Assembly (NCBI GenBank): GCA_964624825.1 | Contig: CAZUYD010000010.1 | Coordinates: 1-64,000 of the forward strand | Direction: 5' to 3' | Length of the DNA stretch: 64,000 bases | From: Enorma sp964624825 | Lineage (GTDB): Bacteria; Actinomycetota; Coriobacteriia; Coriobacteriales; Coriobacteriaceae | Shown here: positions 36,180 to 43,842 of the stretch, one piece after another | How positions within the stretch are numbered: the first letter of the stretch is position 1 | Layout: every line of letters begins with the position of its first letter | The notes under the pieces: model-generated | Seen by the model: the letters and a program-made list of their open reading frames with translations, nothing else | What the model was told of the DNA's origin: nothing | Database searches by the model: none | Program-made: the position numbers and the translations under genes

Positions 36180-37610
36180 CTACCAGGGTCGGTAGTTAAT
36201 GAAGCCATCCCATGGGTCGCGATGCTCAACCGGAAGCGTGTCATGCAGGGCGAGCACGTCTTGCGGTACGAAGCGCCGCTCGACCACGATGTCGCCACCA
36301 AACGCGCGCCACCAGTCTCGGCTGATGTGGAGAAAGCCGTCGTAGTCCTCATCGGCACCGTGGCTGTTCTCGACGCGCCACATCACGGGTTCGCCGTCAT
36401 CGTCTAGCTCGACACCCTGGAACGCCATGCAATGAGACATGCCCGTAGCGTTCAGATCGAACGCATCGGCACGGTCGATTGAAAGATCGACGTCGAAGAG
36501 ATCCTCGAGGTTCACCGCGTCAGTCGCCATCAGGCCGGGGAAGTCTTGCGCGTAGCGCAGCGCGCGCTTGCCCACATCGCACATCATGTACACGGGCACG
36601 CCCGCCTTGAGAGATGCGATGATCGCCTGCTCGAGCACGGGCATCTCCATGTTGAGCAAACGCAAAGGATGCCCGCCAATTACCACGTCGAACCAGTCGA
36701 TACCGTAGAGATGCCTGAACGGACGGGTCCTGCCGGGAATGCTCGTGAGCTCAATATAGTCATCGGCGTCGAAGCCAACGTAGCGCTCTACAAACTGCAC
36801 CGGCGTTATACCTCGATCGCGCAGCAGGCGCTCTCCCTGCGCATTGGGCTCGGCCACCAAACGCTCATCGACCCGGGCGTTCTCGCCCACGACGCCGGTG
36901 AAATCAAAGGTGGTGGGAGGCTCACCGATACAGCAGCACAACAGCCGATGGACGCTCGCAAGCATCTCCTCTTTCAGCGCCTCGAGCTCATCGATGCTCG
37001 CGCCGGCGGCAAAGGAAGTACGAAGCTTCGCAGCGTCTGCGATGAGCAGCTCTCCGAGCGCTTCGTTCATGAACTTGGTGTTGACGGTACAAGCCGTCTC
37101 GGGCATGACGTGCTTCGGCACGAGCCCCCACTTCTCGACGATGCTCGCACAGAACATGAACTGCCCACCGTCTGAAGCGTTATGGAGCGTGATGTGGTTG
37201 ACCACGCGGTCATTCGCTGGGCGATCCGCCGTTTGGATGATGCGCTCCAAAAAGGCGTTCGACTTCTCGAGCTTCTCGTAAAACGTTACGTATGCCTGAG
37301 AAAACTCGAAGTCGTCGACGTCGAGGATGTGCATGGTCTTGGCACGCAGCACATTGAGCGTGGAAAACATCCAGCAACGCCCCGACTTGTCCTGATGCGT
37401 CACCGTTTTCGCACAGGGAAGCGATACGCCGAACGTCTCACGATACGCACGTGCCGCTCGCTGGTCACGTGCGGCGCTCGCAATTCCCATAGACGTTACG
37501 GCGTTACGCGCGATACGGTTGGCGCGGCTCTGGGAAAATCGTTCGGTGCATTCATTGATGTATGCCGTATCTACTGAGCTCCCAGGAACGACATTCTCTG
37601 CTCCTGCCAA
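36180..37610 (-). CDS. pepC: Aminopeptidase C / bleomycin hydrolase-type cysteine peptidase
   Basis: A 476-residue papain-fold exopeptidase of family C1B, forming a cytoplasmic hexamer that trims peptides. Catalytic Cys79 in DKSGRCWMFS, His in ATGMSHCMAFQG near 375, Asn in WRVENSHG near 396. ASDGGQF and the YIELTSIP segment are also typical. TTG 37610 is used as the start because GAGAGGGG lies 5 nt upstream; the frame runs to 37658 without conserved text. Its place just upstream of oppABCDF, same strand, links peptide uptake directly to peptide breakdown. Confidence 0.92.
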   Translation of the reverse strand: MAGAENVVPGSSVDTAYINECTERFSQSRANRIARNAVTSMGIASAARDQRAARAYRETFGVSLPCAKTVTHQDKSGRCWMFSTLNVLRAKTMHILDVDDFEFSQAYVTFYEKLEKSNAFLERIIQTADRPANDRVVNHITLHNASDGGQFMFCASIVEKWGLVPKHVMPETACTVNTKFMNEALGELLIADAAKLRTSFAAGASIDELEALKEEMLASVHRLLCCCIGEPPTTFDFTGVVGENARVDERLVAEPNAQGERLLRDRGITPVQFVERYVGFDADDYIELTSIPGRTRPFRHLYGIDWFDVVIGGHPLRLLNMEMPVLEQAIIASLKAGVPVYMMCDVGKRALRYAQDFPGLMATDAVNLEDLFDVDLSIDRADAFDLNATGMSHCMAFQGVELDDDGEPVMWRVENSHGADEDYDGFLHISRDWWRAFGGDIVVERRFVPQDVLALHDTLPVEHRDPWDGFINYRPW

Positions 37611-38044
37611 GACAACCCCTCTCTGAACCCTGTCGATAGATACCGGTACGCAAGTCAACAGGCCTACTTATGCTTTCACGCATAAGCCTTGGAGCGGAAA
37701 TGCGACTGAGTGCATGCCGCGCAGTGGTAGACAGCATAAACATATAGATCTACCTGCGTTTGATGCAGATTCGGTTTTCACGCTTTGGTAACACTTTGCC
37801 GCATACGGTACGAATGAAGTCAATGCATGGTGTACCATCGGTTTTGTACTTCTTTGCACGGCCGCAAGCTATATGCCGACGTGTGCGCACGGCACCAGTC
37901 ATTTTTGGTTAACGCCGTTTCGCCACGCAACGGCCTGACGCCGTACCGGCATTGCATGCGCCAGTAGCTCACGTATTGGCATTGCATGCGCCGGCATTGT
38001 ACGACCCGGCTTGCACCGCACCCATGTCCTTGAGAGGAGAAACC
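37611..38044. promoter_or_regulatory. Divergent control region between pepC-opp and DUF1177-aroM
   Basis: A 434-bp spacer between divergent operons. CTTATGC-N6-GCATAAG (37667-37686) is an inverted repeat close to pepC, a good operator candidate. GGCATTGCATGCGCC is repeated exactly at 37948-37962 and 37978-37992 (30 bp, about three helix turns apart), with a partial third copy from 37993, just upstream of the DUF1177 gene. The first 50 bp may include pepC codons if an upstream start is used. No promoter boxes were convincing. Confidence 0.55.
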
Positions 38045-38986
38045 GTGCTCATCCGCCAGATGCTCGAAATCTACGACCTCGTCGATAAGCCCCAGGCCAA
38101 CGGCGAAGAAGTCGCCGCATTGCTCCGCGAGCGCGGCGCTGAAGATGTCACCGTCACCACCGTCGGCGGTGACCGCGGCTCGACCGATTGCATTAAGGTC
38201 GTCATTCCCGGCTCGCATGGCAAGACCCAAGGAGGCGACGCCCCCACCCTGGGAATTATTGGACGCTTGGGCGGCTTGGGTGCGCGCCCGGAGCTCATCG
38301 GCGCGGTCTCCGACGGCGATGGCGCTCTTGCAGCGCTCACCTGTGCGCTCAAGCTTGTCGAGATGCACACCGCAGGAGACGTGCTCCCAGGAGATGTGAT
38401 TGTGGCCACGCATATCTGTCCCGACGCGCCAACCCTTCCGCACGACCCGGTGCCCTTCATGGACTCCCCCATCGACATGACGACCATGAACCGCATGGAG
38501 GTCGATGAACGTATGGATGCCATCGTCTCCATCGACACCACCAAGGGCAATCGCATCATCAACCAGAACGGAATCGCTATCTCGCCCACCACGAAAGATG
38601 GGTACATCCTGCCTGTCTCGAACGACCTCATGGATGTCATGACCCGTGTGACGGGCAAGATGCCGCAGGTATTCGCCCTCTCCCAGCAGGACATCACTCC
38701 GTATGGCAACGACCTCTACCACCTCAACAGCATCCTGCAACCTACCACGGCCACGAGCGCGCCCGTGGTAGGTGTAGCCATCGCCACCGAGCAGATGGTC
38801 GCTGGGTGCGCAACCGGCGCCACCCACGGCACCGACGTGGAGGAGGCCGCGCGCTTCGCGCTCGAGGTTGCCAAGGTGTACGGCGCCGGCACCTGCACGT
38901 TCTATAACGAAACGGAGTGGGAGCACCTCGTAGCGCTTTATGGCACCCAAGAGCGCTTCCAGACTATGGGCAACGGAACAAAGTAG
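38045..38986 (+). CDS. DUF1177 family protein
   Basis: A 313-residue member of DUF1177 (PF06675), function unknown. Near full-length family text: LEIYDLVDKPQANGEEVAALL, GDRGSTDCIKVVIPG, APTLGIIGRLGGLGARPE, SDGDGALAALTCALKL, THICPDAPTLPHDPVPFM, SIDTTKGNRIIN and QDITPYGNDLYHLNSI. The run of conserved Asp/His/Lys around SDGDGA, THICP and DTTKGN looks like an active site, and the layout recalls metal-dependent peptidases, but that is inference. GTG 38045 with GAGAGGAG 5 nt upstream is the start. Followed by aroM, divergent from pepC-opp. Confidence 0.9.
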   Translation: MLIRQMLEIYDLVDKPQANGEEVAALLRERGAEDVTVTTVGGDRGSTDCIKVVIPGSHGKTQGGDAPTLGIIGRLGGLGARPELIGAVSDGDGALAALTCALKLVEMHTAGDVLPGDVIVATHICPDAPTLPHDPVPFMDSPIDMTTMNRMEVDERMDAIVSIDTTKGNRIINQNGIAISPTTKDGYILPVSNDLMDVMTRVTGKMPQVFALSQQDITPYGNDLYHLNSILQPTTATSAPVVGVAIATEQMVAGCATGATHGTDVEEAARFALEVAKVYGAGTCTFYNETEWEHLVALYGTQERFQTMGNGTK

Positions 38987-38998
38987 GTTGCCGCAGCC

Positions 38999-39108
38999 TG
39001 AGGGCTCGCGCTGCGAGCCCTCATTTGCATGCGCGGTGCCCTGTGCAACACAATGCGCGGTGCCCTGCATAGCATTCCGCGCGATACCATGCGCAACACC
39101 ATGTGCGG
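38999..39108 (+). repeat. Hairpin and degenerate tandem repeats between DUF1177 and aroM
   Basis: TGAGGGCTCGC-gct-GCGAGCCCTCA (38999-39023) is a perfect 11-bp stem followed by TTTGC, a likely partial terminator. It is followed by tandem copies of ATGCGCGGTGCCCTG (39029-39043 and 39053-39067, period 24), then a related pair of GTGCAACACAATGCGCGG / GCGCAACACCATGTGCGG type (39043-39060, 39091-39108). The repeats sit in the 211-bp gap before aroM. Confidence 0.7.
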
Positions 39109-39197
39109 CTCCCGTGGTGATGCGGCGCGGCGGCTAACCATGGTCTCTAGACGCAGAAGCCGTACACGGTGCAAGGCTCGAACAGATTGGAGCGATC

Positions 39198-39869
39198 GTG
39201 AGAACCGTCGCAGGCATCACCGTAGGCCAGGCTCCTCGCACCGATATGACCGATGACCTCCGCGCCCGCTTGGCGCCCAATCTGCAGCTCGTGGAATATG
39301 GCGCACTCGACAACATGACGCCTGAGGAGGTCGAACGCAAGCTGGCGCCCCGTGCAGGCGAGGAGGTGCTTGTAAGCCGTATGCGTGACGGCCAGCAGGT
39401 GATGTTCTCGGGCGCACGTGTGCTGCCCCTCGTGCAGCAGCGTATCGGCGATGCCGAAGCAGCAGGAGCAGACGCCATCATTTTACTGTGCACCGGCAGC
39501 TTTCCCCACCTGCGTCACCGCGTCCCGCTGGTGTATCCCCAACCATTGTTCCACAGCGTGGCGCGAGCACTCGCATACGGCCGGCGCATTGCCGTCATGG
39601 TTCCTGAAAAAGAGCAGGCAGAACAGGCTCACGAATGGTGGGGAGATACCGGCGTGGATATAACGGTAGTACAGGCTTCCCCCTATAGAGACATCAACGA
39701 CATCGCACGTGCAGCTCGCTCGCTCCGCGGATCAAACTGCGCGTTTCTCTGTCTCGACTGCATGGGGTTCTCCCTTAAGATGCGCTCAATCGCCCGCAAG
39801 GAATCGGGGCTCGATGTGCTGCTTCCCCGCACGCTCGTGACCAGCGTCGTCTCAGAGTTGTTAGGTTGA
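39198..39869 (+). CDS. AroM family protein, Asp/Glu racemase-like fold
   Basis: A 223-residue AroM family protein (PF07302). In Escherichia coli aroM lies by aroL, but its function is not known. Seen: VAGITVGQAPRTDMTDDL at the start, GALDNMT, DAIILLCTGSFP with Cys98, PQPLF, and CAFLCLDCMGFS with Cys188. Two cysteines at the ends of strands in the two halves are placed like the acid/base cysteines of aspartate/glutamate racemases (compare ACNTA and GCTHF in MurI), so a racemase- or decarboxylase-like reaction is a fair hypothesis. GTG with TTGGAG 5 nt upstream. Partner of the DUF1177 gene. Confidence 0.9.
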   Translation: MRTVAGITVGQAPRTDMTDDLRARLAPNLQLVEYGALDNMTPEEVERKLAPRAGEEVLVSRMRDGQQVMFSGARVLPLVQQRIGDAEAAGADAIILLCTGSFPHLRHRVPLVYPQPLFHSVARALAYGRRIAVMVPEKEQAEQAHEWWGDTGVDITVVQASPYRDINDIARAARSLRGSNCAFLCLDCMGFSLKMRSIARKESGLDVLLPRTLVTSVVSELLG

Positions 39870-40013
39870 TGGGTTTTGCGGTCTCATGCCATCGCATCCG
39901 TTCAAGTTGTCTCGGCAACGAACCGGGTAGTGCTAGGAAACATCTCCCGAAAGCACCAAACGAGCACTGCGGGGGTTATTTCCAATCCACACGAAGGCGC
40001 ATCTCTGACCCCA

Positions 40014-40166
40014 ATGCTCACTTTTTGCGCAAGTGAGTGTTACTTTCGGGACATCCGAAGTATCACAGGACTTCCTGAAAAGGAAGCCGCAGGTAGACTG
40101 CATGCACGAATATGGACTACTTGGGATGATGCCAAACTAACACTCACTTGCGTAAAAAGTGAGCAT
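40014..40166. mobile_element. Copy A of a 153-bp element with 29-bp terminal inverted repeats
   Basis: Ends 40014-40042 and 40138-40166 are inverted repeats matching at 28 of 29 positions; each begins ATGCTCACTTTTT. Each end is itself a hairpin: CTCACTT-N7-AAGTGAG. A second copy of exactly the same length is at 59652-59804. It has no coding capacity and lies between the converging aroM and nuclease-like genes. Fits a miniature inverted-repeat element or REP-type repeat; no target duplication is clear. The whole gene-free stretch is 39870-40189. Confidence 0.85.
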
Positions 40167-40189
40167 CGCTCCACCTCGATGCTTGAAAT

Positions 40190-41260
40190 TTAGCAGTGCG
40201 GGCGTCCCAAATCGCTCCAATCGATAAATAAATCGCGCATGAGTTCGGCTTCCCTTGCCAAGAATGTGGGCGTCTTCTCCCGGTATCTCCGGCCAAGCTT
40301 CTTCGCCAGCAGCTTTCGCACGTGGTGGAACCTTGCCTGGTCACGCAGCTGCTCATGGGTCAGTAATGAGGCATCGATACCCATAAGCTGCAGCGCAACA
40401 AGGCGATTCGCGTCCGCGTCGGTCACGCCGCCGCGTCCGTGCGCCACACGCCCCTGACATTCCACGCCTACATTCCCGTGCCTGTCTGTCGCAGGGAAGA
40501 ACAAATCGACTACAGCGAACAGCCGGCTGGAGACGTCGCGGGCAGCCTGCGAGAGATTCACGCGATGATTCATCTCGACGGGGCCAAAACCCTCTCCCCC
40601 AAAGGAGCGGCTCCCGCATAAGCGCATCGCAGCGCGAACTTCAAGCGGAGATGCCGCGATGCCACGCACCTCTTCGAGCGCCCGCATGAACGCTTTATGC
40701 CCTCGCATGCCGACACTGGCTCGCGCCATGGCATAAAGCTCATCTAAAGTCACCAGCGGCGGACGCGACCACAAATCTGTAATGTTTCCGCGGCCATCGC
40801 GAATAGGTCTCCATGTATCGGCCTCCATGAGGGGACGTGTGGCGAGGTACTGCTCTACTAGGCTTCGTTGATGGGAGTCAAGCTTGAATACGGTGAAGGT
40901 CCCGCACATCTCATACATCACCATGACGAGCTGGTACTTGCTCAAATGGTTTGCCATAAGCAGCAGCGTAAATGCCGGAGACGTCATCTTGAATGATAGC
41001 CCCGTATCACAAATGGCGCCGGGCGGAAGCTCGTCGCACCAAAGTCGCTGAATAATCCCATCGGCACGATGCCGCGCAGCCCGATCCTGAACAAGAACGT
41101 GAAGCGGCACATCCAAGAACCCGAAATATTCTTTCCGGTCGCCGAGAGCACGGCGGCCCTGTCGGGTGGGCAGATCAATAGGCTCGTGAATGAGCGAGGC
41201 CACGCACGGCGGTATGCGATACGCTTGAAACGCCGTTATGTCGCAGAGCACGGTATTCAT
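40190..41260 (-). CDS. Hypothetical protein with PD-(D/E)XK/DUF559-like C-terminus
   Basis: A 356-residue protein of a family I associate with Coriobacteriia genomes, without a known role. The N-terminal half has PxHVLV-like and SPAFTLLLMANHLSKYQLVMVMYEMCGTF segments. Then GHKAFMRALEEVRGIAASPLEVRAAM and GGEGFGPVEMNHRV. The C-terminal FAVVDLFFP, VGVECQGRVAHG, DADANRLVALQLMGIDASLLT follows the order of Vsr/DUF559-type nuclease folds (Asp, then E-x-Q, then a helix with R). Here the usual E-Y-D-x-x-x-H is E-C-Q-G-R-V-A-H, so catalysis is unsure. Stand-alone gene next to the inverted-repeat element. Confidence 0.65.
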   Translation of the reverse strand: MNTVLCDITAFQAYRIPPCVASLIHEPIDLPTRQGRRALGDRKEYFGFLDVPLHVLVQDRAARHRADGIIQRLWCDELPPGAICDTGLSFKMTSPAFTLLLMANHLSKYQLVMVMYEMCGTFTVFKLDSHQRSLVEQYLATRPLMEADTWRPIRDGRGNITDLWSRPPLVTLDELYAMARASVGMRGHKAFMRALEEVRGIAASPLEVRAAMRLCGSRSFGGEGFGPVEMNHRVNLSQAARDVSSRLFAVVDLFFPATDRHGNVGVECQGRVAHGRGGVTDADANRLVALQLMGIDASLLTHEQLRDQARFHHVRKLLAKKLGRRYREKTPTFLAREAELMRDLFIDWSDLGRPHC

Positions 41261-41499
41261 AATGCCAACGGTAGCGCAATGAGCTGTTGAAATGGACGCG
41301 AATCGGATTTATATGTCCCCTCCCTGGAAACCGCTGAACAACGTACCGGTATGGAATAAACCGGTACGAGTGAATATGCGCCGAAAAGCAATTGCCCGGA
41401 AATGCTGCGGATGGCGCCATGCCCGCTAACGGCACCGCGATAGACGCGGGCGCGCCGGGAAAGCCTTACGGCTCATCGGCGCGCTAGCATGCAGCCCTA

Positions 41500-41740
41500 A
41501 CGATTATGCAGCCCGCAGCTCGTCAATGATGCGACCCGCAGCACGCCAGCGCTATAGCTTGCAGCTCCTCGGCGATGTAACGACCGGTAATGCTCTGCGC
41601 CCAGGCCCCGTGCTCCCTCGGGACGTGTTTCACCGGCCGCTTGGTATGATATGCCTCCGCACTTATACCGAGAGCCGCCGCAATCGGGGCACGGAATGTC
41701 GACGTCAACACTCTTGAGGTTGCGCACACCATCCACCTAA
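41500..41740 (-). pseudogene. Possible UvrA-like zinc-finger remnant
   Basis: A short minus-strand frame reads DGVRNLKSVDVDIPCPDCGG then SRYK, close to the UvrA zinc-finger segment (GDGV...DVxVPCxxCxGxRY). Shifting frame after this gives SAEAYHTKRP and later GRYIAEELQA, resembling the next UvrA stretch (RYxxEAL...IAEVL). So this looks like a fragment of a UvrA-type ABC ATPase with at least one frameshift. The rest of the 506-bp spacer 41261-41766 shows nothing else. Confidence 0.4.
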
Positions 41741-41766
41741 ATGCAGGATGGCGGCGTGCGCATTCC

Positions 41767-42336
41767 CTACCGACCTGCGATCTCGTCGAGATACGCCATG
41801 CGCTCCTCAGGGGTGGAGACGTCCATGCCGCCGAAATTCGTCCACGTGCCGCGCTCGATGCCGAGCTGCCAAAGGGTTCCGTCGATGAGCGTGCGCTGGA
41901 TGCCGTCGCCCGTGTGCTCGCGGATGAACTCGGTGGGATTGGACGAGCTGGTGTAGACCTCCGCGGACGTGATGTGGGTGAGGGTGCCCGTGAGACCTTT
42001 TTCCGTCGTGACCCATGAGAAGCCGGTGAGCATCACCTTGTCGAACCAGCCGCGCAGCATGGCCGGCATGTCGTTCCACCAGATGGGAAACACCAGCACG
42101 AGCTTGTCGCAGGCAGCAACGAGCTCCTGGTAGCGCGACACGAGCGGGTCGATCACCCCGCCTTCGTTGTACACCTTGAGCTCCGCCGGCGAGAGCGCGG
42201 GATCGAAGCCATCTTTGTATAGATCGATGACCTGGTACGCCTTGCCCTCGCGGTCATAGCGCTCGCAGAGCGCGTCGAGCACGGCGTGGTTAAAGCTCCC
42301 CTCGTACGGATGGCAATAGACGACGAGCGCGTGCAT
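41767..42336 (-). CDS. NAD(P)H-dependent oxidoreductase, flavodoxin fold (NQO/KefF-like)
   Basis: A 189-residue flavoprotein. VVYCHPYEGSFNHAVLDAL binds the flavin phosphate, VIDLYKDGFDPALSPAE follows, and LVLVFPIWWNDMPAMLRGWFDKVMLTGFSW is the hallmark of the quinone-reductase-like family. ATG 42336 with AGGAGG 4 nt upstream is used; the upstream frame is unconserved. Reduces quinones or similar acceptors with NAD(P)H. Lies 71 bp downstream of the aldo/keto reductase gene on the same strand, likely one operon. Confidence 0.92.
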   Translation of the reverse strand: MHALVVYCHPYEGSFNHAVLDALCERYDREGKAYQVIDLYKDGFDPALSPAELKVYNEGGVIDPLVSRYQELVAACDKLVLVFPIWWNDMPAMLRGWFDKVMLTGFSWVTTEKGLTGTLTHITSAEVYTSSSNPTEFIREHTGDGIQRTLIDGTLWQLGIERGTWTNFGGMDVSTPEERMAYLDEIAGR

Positions 42337-42407
42337 GGCACCTCCTGAACAGCTGTGTTGCGGACGCGAATGTTGCCGGAAGTCGGCGATGGTGGCTGCC
42401 GCAAGCT

Positions 42408-43541
42408 TTACGCCTCGTACGCCGCAACGCACTCCTCGAGCCAACCGATGATGGGAATGCTCTGCGGGCAGGCACCTTCGCACTGGCCGCACGCAATGCA
42501 ATCGGAGGCCTTGCCGGCGCCGTCCTTGCCGACAGCTTCGAGATAATCGCGCTTGGAGCGGACGTCGTCACCCCAAACGAGCTTGCGATTATGCGCCGAG
42601 AAGATGTCTGGAATAGGAATGCTCACGGGACACCCCGACGTGCAGTAATGGCACGCGGTGCACGGAACGGAGCGTACCTTGCCGAGCGCCTCCTGTGCAG
42701 CGGCGATGGCTGCTCGCTCACTATCGTCGAGCGGCTGGAAGTCTGTCATATACGATATGTTGTCCTCGGTCTGCTCCATGGTGGACATGCCCGAGAGCAC
42801 CGTGATGATGCCGTCGAGCGAGGCCGCGTAGCGGATCGCCCACGACGCGAGCGACGCCTGCGGGCTGTGTGCCAGCAGCGGTGCCGCAACCGACTCGGGC
42901 GGGGTCGCAAGCACGCCGCCCTTGACGGGTTCCATCACCACGATGGGCACCCCATGGGCGCGAGCGACCTCGTAGTTTGCGCGCGAGGTCACCGTGGGGC
43001 TCTCCCAATCTGCGTAATTGAGCTGCAGCTGCACGAATTCGACGTCGGGATGCGTGGTGAGCAGCTCATCGAGAAGCTCCGGCCCCGCATGGAACGAGAA
43101 GCCCCAATGACGCACCAGCCCGCGCTCTTTGAGCTCGCGCGCATAATCCCACAGGCCGTAGTCGTTGTAGACGGCGATGTTGCTGGTCTGAACGGCATGC
43201 AGCAGGTAGAAATCGAAATAGCCGGCTCCCGTGCGTTCAAGGCTTACCTCGATCTGATGCTTGACCTCCTCTTCCGTCGGCTTGCCGAGCCATGCGTTCG
43301 CCTTGGTTGCCAGTTGAAAGCGCTCACGCGGATAACGGTCGACGAGGGCGGCCTTGGCCGCGCACTCGGATGCCCCGTCATCGTACACGTAAGCAGTGTC
43401 GAAATAGGTGAGCCCGGCATCCATGAAGGCATCGACCATGCGGCTGGTCTCGTCGATGTCAATCGAGCCGTCCGCCGTTTTGGGCAAGCGCATGAGGCCA
43501 AAGCCGAGTTTGGGAATACTCTCCCCCAGATAGCGTTCCAT
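42408..43541 (-). CDS. Aldo/keto reductase with C-terminal 4Fe-4S domain
   Basis: A 377-residue TIM-barrel oxidoreductase. Barrel marks: PKLGFGLMRLP, catalytic Asp/Tyr in YFDTAYVYDDG, Lys in TKANAWLGKP, His in FYLLHAV, and MEPVKGG. The C-terminal ~90 residues carry cysteines CTACHYCTSGCP and CIACGQCEGACP, binding iron-sulfur clusters, a form common in anaerobes. ATG 43541 with GAGGGG 5 nt upstream is chosen over GTG 43547. Substrate unknown. First gene of a two-gene redox unit with the flavodoxin-fold reductase. Confidence 0.92.
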   Translation of the reverse strand: MERYLGESIPKLGFGLMRLPKTADGSIDIDETSRMVDAFMDAGLTYFDTAYVYDDGASECAAKAALVDRYPRERFQLATKANAWLGKPTEEEVKHQIEVSLERTGAGYFDFYLLHAVQTSNIAVYNDYGLWDYARELKERGLVRHWGFSFHAGPELLDELLTTHPDVEFVQLQLNYADWESPTVTSRANYEVARAHGVPIVVMEPVKGGVLATPPESVAAPLLAHSPQASLASWAIRYAASLDGIITVLSGMSTMEQTEDNISYMTDFQPLDDSERAAIAAAQEALGKVRSVPCTACHYCTSGCPVSIPIPDIFSAHNRKLVWGDDVRSKRDYLEAVGKDGAGKASDCIACGQCEGACPQSIPIIGWLEECVAAYEA

Positions 43542-43781
43542 AAACACCCCTCACATCGTAGCGAATCGCGGTGTGCGCCGGCGGCTTGGCGACAGCCGCC
43601 TGCGAATCAGTATTCATTGTCTCACCGAACTGCGCCATACGATGCGACATCTTGAAACGGAATAGGCACAGACGCATCTAATTTGCCCAACGTCGCAGCA
43701 CCTAACTTTCCATACTCACTGCAGCACCAAGTGCAACCTTGCAGACTAGGCGCAATATGCGCGCCGCCTGCGCGCGCCCGC

Positions 43782-43810
43782 TTCTGCGGCGCCGCCGCTA
43801 CCGGTACAAT
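43782..43810 (+). promoter_or_regulatory. Candidate ansA promoter
   Basis: TTCTGC (43782-43787) and TACAAT (43805-43810) are spaced by 17 nt, about 33 nt before the asparaginase ATG. The spacer is GC-only over most of its length. Confidence 0.5.
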
Positions 43811-43842
43811 GAACGGGTTGGCCAATTGAAAGCGGGTACCGT

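Noticed and set aside
37948..37992. CRISPR-like repeat before DUF1177
   Set aside because: Only two exact 15-bp copies with a 15-bp gap and no cas genes; too short for a CRISPR array.
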